50,196 nt of DNA from Bacteroidota bacterium (GTDB taxonomy: Bacteria; Bacteroidota; Ignavibacteria; Ignavibacteriales; Melioribacteraceae): the NCBI GenBank assembly GCA_018818165.1, contig JAHISP010000003.1, positions 1 through 50,196 on the forward strand, in the 5' to 3' direction. Below the pieces are notes generated by a model. That model was not told the DNA's origin. It worked only from the letters and a program-made list of their open reading frames with translations, and searched no databases. A program made the position numbers and the translations under genes. Below are positions 45,293-50,196 of this stretch, piece by piece; within the stretch, counting starts at the first letter, position 1, and each line of letters begins with the position of its first letter.

Positions 45293-45320
45293 TTTTAGTG
45301 CTAACTAATTGACACTAAAA
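45293..45320. promoter_or_regulatory. Inverted repeat between gltX and glnS
   Basis: TTTTAGTG (45293-45300) is perfectly complementary to CACTAAAA (45313-45320) across a 12-base loop. It lies 37 bases after gltX and 69 before glnS. It could be a weak gltX terminator or an operator; no T-run follows. Confidence 0.35.
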
Positions 45321-45388
45321 ATAGAAAGTTTTAGAAATTGAATTTATTGATTTTATATAGCTCAACAATTTTTGAATAAGGATACACA

Positions 45389-47071
45389 ATGATTGAAAAT
45401 ACCGAAAATAAAATGCCACCGAATTTTATTAAAGAAATTATTGATGAAGATTTAAAAAATAATAGATATACAAAAGTTCACACTCGCTTTCCTCCCGAGC
45501 CAAATGGTTATTTGCATATTGGGCACGCAAAATCTATTTGTTTAAACTTTGGTTTAGCAAAAGAATATGCCGGCTTAACTAATCTTAGATTTGATGATAC
45601 AAATCCAACAAAAGAGGATGTTGAATATGTTGACTCAATTAAAGAAGATGTTAAATGGCTAGGCTTCGATTGGGAAGACAGACTTTATTTTGCTTCTGAT
45701 TATTTTGACACGCTATATGAATATGCAATAAAACTTATTAAAAAAGGTAAAGCTTATGTCGATTCTTCCCCTTTTGAACAAATAAAAGAAGAACGAGGTG
45801 CGCCAACCAAACCTGGAGTTGAATCAAAATATCGCTCAAGGACAATTGAAGAGAATCTTGAATTATTTCAAAAAATGAAAGCTGGTGAATTTGAAGATGG
45901 TGTTCATGTGCTTCGTGCAAACATTGATATGACTTCGCCAAATATGAATTTACGCGACCCTATTTTATATAGGATTAGACATGCAGAACATCATCGCACT
46001 GGTAATAAATGGTGCATATATCCAATGTACGATTGGGCTCACGGTCAGTCCGATTCAATTGAAGGAATTACTCATTCAATTTGTACGTTGGAATTTGAAA
46101 ACCATCGTCCCCTTTATGATTGGTTTGTTGAACAATTAGAAATTCATCATCCTCGCCAAATTGAGTTTGCTCGTTTAAATTTAAATTATACAATTATGAG
46201 TAAGCGTAAATTACTTCGTCTTGTTGAAGAAAAACATGTTTCTGGTTGGGATGATCCTCGTATGCCTACCATTTCGGGATTACGCAGACGTGGTTACACT
46301 CCAGAATCTATTCGTAATTTTGCCGATAGAATTGGTGTTGCAAAGCGCGATAATGTTATTGACCTTTCTCAATTGGAATTTAGCATTCGTGAGGATTTAA
46401 ATAAACGAGCAATGCGCGTTATGGCTGTATTGAATCCTATAAAAGTTGAACTTCTCAATTATCCAGAAAATGAAGTTGAGCAATTAGATGCAATAAATAA
46501 TCCTGAAGATGAATCAATGGGAAGTCGCAAACTACCTTTCTCACGGGAATTATTTATTGATGCAGATGATTTTCAAGAAGTTCCTCATAAAAAATTTCAC
46601 CGTCTTTCGCCTGGAAATGAAGTTAGACTTCGATATGCTTACATTATAAAATGTAAAGAAGTAGTTAAAGACGCTAATGGAAATATTGAAAAACTGCTTT
46701 GTACTTTTGATATTGATACAAAAAGTGGTACTGGAACTAGTGATAAAAAAGTAAAAGGGACAATTCATTGGGTCTCTGCTAAACATGCAGTTAATATAGA
46801 AGTTCGTCTTTATGATAGACTTTTTAATGTTTCAGCTCCTGATAGTGAAAAAAATATTGATTTTATTGAACATATAAATCCAAATTCACTTGCAGTACTT
46901 AAAAATAGTATGGCTGAGCCATTTCTTAAAAATGCAAAACCTGGTGAGCGTTTCCAGTTTGAACGACTCGGTTATTATTGCGTTGATAGTAAAGATTCTT
47001 CCGAAAATAAATTAGTTTTTAACAGAACTGTAACTTTAAGAGATTCATGGGCAAAAATTGAAAACCAATAA
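45389..47071 (+). CDS. glnS: Glutaminyl-tRNA synthetase
   Basis: 560 residues, the usual bacterial GlnRS length. Class I catalytic motifs: HIGH-type in [17 protein letters not shown] and KMSKS-type in [46 protein letters not shown] and [19 protein letters not shown] are GlnRS-specific. A C-terminal two-barrel anticodon-binding domain follows ([54 protein letters not shown]). It charges tRNA-Gln directly, so the transamidation route is not required for Gln. A ribosome site AAGGA is nine bases upstream. Confidence 0.98.
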   Translation: MIENTENKMPPNFIKEIIDEDLKNNRYTKVHTRFPPEPNGYLHIGHAKSICLNFGLAKEYAGLTNLRFDDTNPTKEDVEYVDSIKEDVKWLGFDWEDRLYFASDYFDTLYEYAIKLIKKGKAYVDSSPFEQIKEERGAPTKPGVESKYRSRTIEENLELFQKMKAGEFEDGVHVLRANIDMTSPNMNLRDPILYRIRHAEHHRTGNKWCIYPMYDWAHGQSDSIEGITHSICTLEFENHRPLYDWFVEQLEIHHPRQIEFARLNLNYTIMSKRKLLRLVEEKHVSGWDDPRMPTISGLRRRGYTPESIRNFADRIGVAKRDNVIDLSQLEFSIREDLNKRAMRVMAVLNPIKVELLNYPENEVEQLDAINNPEDESMGSRKLPFSRELFIDADDFQEVPHKKFHRLSPGNEVRLRYAYIIKCKEVVKDANGNIEKLLCTFDIDTKSGTGTSDKKVKGTIHWVSAKHAVNIEVRLYDRLFNVSAPDSEKNIDFIEHINPNSLAVLKNSMAEPFLKNAKPGERFQFERLGYYCVDSKDSSENKLVFNRTVTLRDSWAKIENQ

Positions 47072-47076
47072 AATAC

Positions 47077-47150
47077 TTGTCAAAATGGCTATTTATCTAT
47101 CATTTTGTTTGTCATATTGACAAAGTTTCACTTTCTTTTTCAATTTGACA
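47077..47150. promoter_or_regulatory. Palindromic operator-like cluster upstream of hsp20
   Basis: TTTGTCA-TAT-TGACAAA at 47108-47124 is a perfect 7-bp inverted repeat. Further half-sites of the same kind are TTGTCA at 47077-47082 and TTGACA at 47145-47150. The last could also be a sigma-70-like minus-35 with TTAAAT 18 bases on. It lies between glnS and hsp20. Confidence 0.45.
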
Positions 47151-47190
47151 GTTTCAATTATTGATTGATTAAATACAAACCTTTTCTATT

Positions 47191-47227
47191 ATGCCAATTT
47201 CAATATTTTTGAAATTGGCATACTTTT
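47191..47227 (+). terminator. Hairpin between glnS and hsp20
   Basis: ATGCCAATTTC (47191-47201) and GAAATTGGCAT (47211-47221) form a perfect 11-bp stem with a nine-base loop, followed by ACTTTTTAT. Probably the glnS terminator, but it is 120 bases past the stop and 58 bases before the hsp20 ATG, so it may lie in the hsp20 leader. Confidence 0.6.
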
Positions 47228-47278
47228 TATATCTCTTTATGCGTTCACTATTTATAAATTAATTTTTGGAGGTATAAA

Positions 47279-47740
47279 ATGGCACTTACAAGATGGAATC
47301 CTGCTAAAGAATTAATTAGCATGGAAAAAGAATTTGGTAAAATATTTGATTCGTTTAACAATCGTTTTGGGATAAAATCTTTTGATGAGAATGAAGATTT
47401 TACGAATGCTGTTTGGTCACCACTAACTGATATTAGTGAAGATGACAACAAATATTCTTTACATCTTGATTTACCTGGAGTAAAAAAAGAGGATGTAAAA
47501 ATCACATACAATAATGGTCAAATTGCTATTAGTGGAGAACGAAATTTTGAGAAAGAAGATAAAAACGAAAAATTTCATCATATTGAAAGAGCATTTGGCA
47601 AATATTATAGAGCGTTCAACTTACCCGAAAGGATTATCGAAAATGGAATTGATGCAGAATTTAAAGATGGAATGCTAAATATTACAATTCCAAAAGCGGA
47701 AGAAGCTAAACCAAAACAGATTGAAGTAAAAATCAAATAA
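47279..47740 (+). CDS. Small heat-shock protein (Hsp20/alpha-crystallin)
   Basis: 153 residues, normal size. The alpha-crystallin domain spans about residues 38-143: WSPLTDISEDDNKYSLHLDLPGV at the start, the conserved EDVKITYNNGQIAISGER, the FHHIERAFGKYYRAFNLPERI strand and the closing DGMLNITIPKAE, with a C-terminal extension carrying KQIEVKIK. It is an ATP-independent chaperone forming oligomers in the cytosol. GGAGGT lies just before the ATG. A perfect hairpin terminator follows four bases after the stop. Promoter region holds a palindrome that may be its operator. Confidence 0.96.
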   Translation: MALTRWNPAKELISMEKEFGKIFDSFNNRFGIKSFDENEDFTNAVWSPLTDISEDDNKYSLHLDLPGVKKEDVKITYNNGQIAISGERNFEKEDKNEKFHHIERAFGKYYRAFNLPERIIENGIDAEFKDGMLNITIPKAEEAKPKQIEVKIK

Positions 47741-47743
47741 AAC

Positions 47744-47769
47744 AAAGAAGCCGCAATAGCGGCTTCTTT
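47744..47769 (+). terminator. Intrinsic terminator of hsp20
   Basis: AAAGAAGCCGC (47744-47754) and GCGGCTTCTTT (47759-47769) form a perfect 11-bp stem with loop AATA. The stem itself supplies the T tract; it could also work on the minus strand. Confidence 0.85.
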
Positions 47770-48374
47770 AATTATTACAAAGTCTTTAACAATTGTTCCA
47801 TAACTGACTTATACAGAAAACTAATTCATCAGTTCTAGCTATATCATAGTTCCTCTTTATTAATGGATGATAACCTATTTTAAACTTTTCAGATTTAATT
47901 TTTCTATTTTTTAATGTTTTTAAATTTCTGATAAATAAACCATTTTGGACTGCAAGTCAATAGTTTTGGTTACAAATAATATTCGTTTTGAAAGACCAAA
48001 CGACAACCAACAAAAACCAAATAATATCCAAATTTCAATTTCTAATATCCAAACTTTTTTATGCATGATTCAAAAATATGAGTTTGAGTTTTGGTTATTC
48101 TTTTTTGATATTTGTTTGAAATTTATCTTTTGTTGTTTGCTATTTAGTCTATCCTTAAAAAGGCATATAACATTAGAAAAGAGACAAAAAAAAATCTTTT
48201 TAATCTTTTCTAAAATATCGAATCTTTTGAATTTCATATTAACTTAAGGAAGTGAAACGGAAATAATTCTGACTTTTTAAGAAACGACTAACTAGAGATA
48301 ATCTCAAATAATTTTCAAATCAAATTATTTCAATTAGAAATGGCAACTTTGTATTCTGTCAATATTTGTCAATA
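47770..48374. other. 605-base gene-free stretch with a long inverted repeat
   Basis: No convincing gene. One plus-strand frame (47945-48247) exists only because it runs across the imperfect inverted repeat (47993-48150); it is low-complexity with no ribosome site. The remainder is AT-rich and shows no terminator for the minus-strand gene that ends at 48375. Confidence 0.6.
47993..48150. repeat. 158-bp imperfect inverted repeat
   Basis: The left half (CCAAACGACAACCAACAAAA onwards) and the reverse complement of the right half (ACTAAATAGCAAACAACAAAA onwards) align over about 60 bases with many mismatches and small gaps, ending near a central TTTTTTATGCATGATTC. The left half is a string of CAA/CCAA-type words, the right of TTG/TTTG words. 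This style of AT-rich intergenic palindrome is familiar from dispersed repeats in several phyla; copies elsewhere in the genome are not visible here. Confidence 0.6.
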
Positions 48375-50196
48375 TTATTTTAGAATAATCATTTTATTTG
48401 CAATGCTACCAACAGGTCCATCTAGTCTGTATATATAAACTCCGGATGATAATCCAGCAGAGCTAAAAGTAGCAGAATAGTTTCCAGCACCAAAACTTTT
48501 GTCATAGAGTGTAGACACTATTTGTCCAATAATATTATATACTTTTAAAGAGTACTTCCCTTCCTGAGCAATTGAAAACTCAATTGTTGTAATTGGATTA
48601 AATGGATTTGGATAATTTTGTTTTAAACTGAATTTATCGGGGATAGGATTATTGTTTGTTAGTTTACCCTTTGGATCAACGTTTAATTTAATCACATCAG
48701 TTTCCATATATGGTCTATCAAAATCAACCAAATAAATATTATTTGGCTGAGGCATTGATAATTCATCCTTAATTAACGAAAAATCAATAGCAAAAACAGT
48801 TCCTGCCCATAGAATTTGGTTTGCGAGTGTTACAGAATGTCCAACCAATACTTGGTCGTTTTCTCTGTTGAAAATACCATCCTGGTTTTTATCGTGTACA
48901 ATCAAATCTAACTTTTCGTAAGTTCCATCATTTAATTGAAAGGATTTATTAAGAACATAGAAATTGAATTTTTCGTTTAATAGTAAAGCTGCGGGACCAA
49001 GAGGAAGATCGTCATGTGACCTTATTCCTTTAACCTTATTTGTTAATCCGGTGTATTCATCACTATTATCTGTAAATATAATTTCATATTGCCACGGAAA
49101 GAATTTAGATTCACTTTTGCTTGGTAAAATTTGCATATCTGCTTCACCTTTAATCCAACCAGATTTATTTTTTGAATATTGAGCAGTTCTGGATTTATAA
49201 TCCATTGTAATTTGAATTCCTTCAAATTCCTCAGATATAATTAACTCGTTACTATTTAAAAAATACTTGTTTAATATTTTGTCAAATACAATATTATTTT
49301 TGGCATAAGAATTCATATCTTCTTTATATACTAAAGTGTTATCATTTTTGTAAATAGCAAATCCACTATTTGAATATAAAAGATCATTTTTGTGTCTATA
49401 TCTATTATTTAATTCGTGATATTCCAAAGTATCAACTAAAAACTTAATTTTATAAGTTTCTTTTTCTGTTATTTTTTTGGTATCAAATATTCTTGGAATT
49501 ATGCTTTCATTACCAATTGTGGAATTATTCGAGTCTTTTATTATTGATGGAATAGAAACGCCACTATTCGATTTCTTTGGAGTAACAATAGCTGTATTTT
49601 GAGAATTATATAAAAGATTACCACTTTCATCAACCTCTATTTCATAGGAACATTCACTGGGAGCAAAACCTGTCCCTATACCTGAAAATCCATCATCATA
49701 GGATGTTAATACATAATAGTACGTAACTCCATTTGTTACATTATAATCTGAATAGAAGTGTTGCAATCCAGAATCTTCGCCAAGGAAATACCCAAAGCCA
49801 TTAATTATTCCGTAATTTGTATAGCCTTTAATTCCATCAATCTTGTCACTTACCAATATTGGTTTTCTAAGTAAGGGTATATCCCAACTGTTTTCAACCA
49901 AAACCGCGTCTTTCATTTTAGGGTCTTTTGAACGATATAATTTGTATCCTTGGAAATCATTTCCTTCCTTAAAAAATGTTTCATATGTCGAATCCTCAGC
50001 AACTCTATCCCAAATCAAATTTACCTGATTATCACAAGCAATTGCATTTAATACTGGTCGAATTGGAGGGGTAGGAAATGTGAATTCTATTTTAGCAAAA
50101 ACGGGAAAATGATCAGAGATAAATTTATCATTTGGTTTTTCATTTATAATACCACACTTTAGCGTTTTAAAAAATTGATTCACAAAAATAAAATCA
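48375..50196 (-). CDS. Secreted endonuclease/exonuclease/phosphatase-like protein with FnIII and T9SS domains, 5'-truncated
   Basis: The frame stays open to the window edge; the GTG at 50183 is not the start. The visible N-terminal residues DFIFVNQFFKTL and SDHFPVFAKIEF match the last motifs (DxIF, SDHxPV) of the DNase I-like EEP hydrolase fold, so the catalytic domain lies mostly outside the window. Next comes an FnIII-like module (NQVNLIWDRV, NDFQGYKLYRSKDPK, NVTNGVTYYYVLTSYDDG) closely resembling that of the protein at 21137-24787, a long domain of unknown type with DKNQDGIFNRENDQ, and a C-terminal T9SS type A sorting domain: LKQNYPNPFNPITTIEFSI, YSLKVYNIIGQIV, LSSGVYIYRL and NKMIILK. Probably an exported nuclease or phosphatase on the surface or released. 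Confidence 0.82.
   Translation of the reverse strand, partial: DFIFVNQFFKTLKCGIINEKPNDKFISDHFPVFAKIEFTFPTPPIRPVLNAIACDNQVNLIWDRVAEDSTYETFFKEGNDFQGYKLYRSKDPKMKDAVLVENSWDIPLLRKPILVSDKIDGIKGYTNYGIINGFGYFLGEDSGLQHFYSDYNVTNGVTYYYVLTSYDDGFSGIGTGFAPSECSYEIEVDESGNLLYNSQNTAIVTPKKSNSGVSIPSIIKDSNNSTIGNESIIPRIFDTKKITEKETYKIKFLVDTLEYHELNNRYRHKNDLLYSNSGFAIYKNDNTLVYKEDMNSYAKNNIVFDKILNKYFLNSNELIISEEFEGIQITMDYKSRTAQYSKNKSGWIKGEADMQILPSKSESKFFPWQYEIIFTDNSDEYTGLTNKVKGIRSHDDLPLGPAALLLNEKFNFYVLNKSFQLNDGTYEKLDLIVHDKNQDGIFNRENDQVLVGHSVTLANQILWAGTVFAIDFSLIKDELSMPQPNNIYLVDFDRPYMETDVIKLNVDPKGKLTNNNPIPDKFSLKQNYPNPFNPITTIEFSIAQEGKYSLKVYNIIGQIVSTLYDKSFGAGNYSATFSSAGLSSGVYIYRLDGPVGSIANKMIILK

Noticed and set aside
47945-48247. 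Frame for a 100-residue protein on the plus strand
   Set aside because: It runs through the long imperfect inverted repeat and its translation is Phe/Leu/Ile/Lys-rich with no ribosome site; a by-product of the repeat.

Overview
The window is AT-rich and reads as chromosomal DNA of a Gram-negative member of the Bacteroidota/Ignavibacteriota (FCB) branch, most likely an Ignavibacteria-type bacterium. Evidence: proteins ending in C-terminal type IX secretion (T9SS) sorting domains, a PorV-family outer-membrane protein, a PorZ-like propeller protein, TonB-dependent receptors with a carboxypeptidase-regulatory-like domain, menaquinone synthesis (ubiE/menG), and several promoters of the Bacteroidetes form TTG(or TTTG)-N19-21-TAnnTTTG. 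Both window ends cut a gene: a response regulator on the left and a secreted nuclease-like protein on the right.

Layout. 1-4.5 kb: response-regulator fragment, gap and pgk (minus strand) with terminators, then a divergent Crp/Fnr regulator and a PHP phosphoesterase. 4.6-8.8 kb: PorZ-like T9SS protein and an ABC-F ATPase. 8.8-9.8 kb: ROK sugar kinase on the opposite strand. 9.9-13.7 kb: tightly packed rsmA-mgtE-PAP2 genes followed by ubiE. 13.7-19.8 kb (minus): two small proteins, typA with a hairpin-bearing leader, two outer-membrane barrel proteins and an NAD-dependent epimerase. 19.8-27.7 kb: a dispersed palindromic repeat, then a minus-strand cassette of TonB receptor, 1216-residue secreted T9SS cargo and PorV-family protein. 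28.4-35.3 kb: a minus-strand signalling operon of TonB receptor, YfiR-family protein, CHASE8-like histidine kinase and receiver-PAS-PAS histidine kinase. 35.7-39 kb: tRNA-Ser(GCU), cold-shock protein, yidD and topA. 39-43.6 kb: pyrE, TPR protein, lipoprotein and AlaX-like editing domain, then a large histidine-kinase-like protein with three receivers. 43.8-47.8 kb: gltX, glnS and hsp20. 47.8-50.2 kb: a non-coding stretch with a long imperfect inverted repeat, then the C-terminal part of an exported nuclease-like T9SS protein.

Most of the window is core metabolism and translation. Two observations stand out. (1) The operon at 28.4-35.3 kb appears to rewire the YfiR/YfiN periplasmic signalling logic: the CHASE8-type sensor sits on a histidine kinase instead of a diguanylate cyclase, and a TonB receptor occupies the outer-membrane position. 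(2) The protein at 41.3-43.6 kb keeps the histidine-kinase fold signature, but its phospho-accepting His is Asn and its ATP-binding boxes are eroded, while three receiver domains follow; it looks like a pseudokinase scaffold. No prophage, insertion sequence or CRISPR array was seen.
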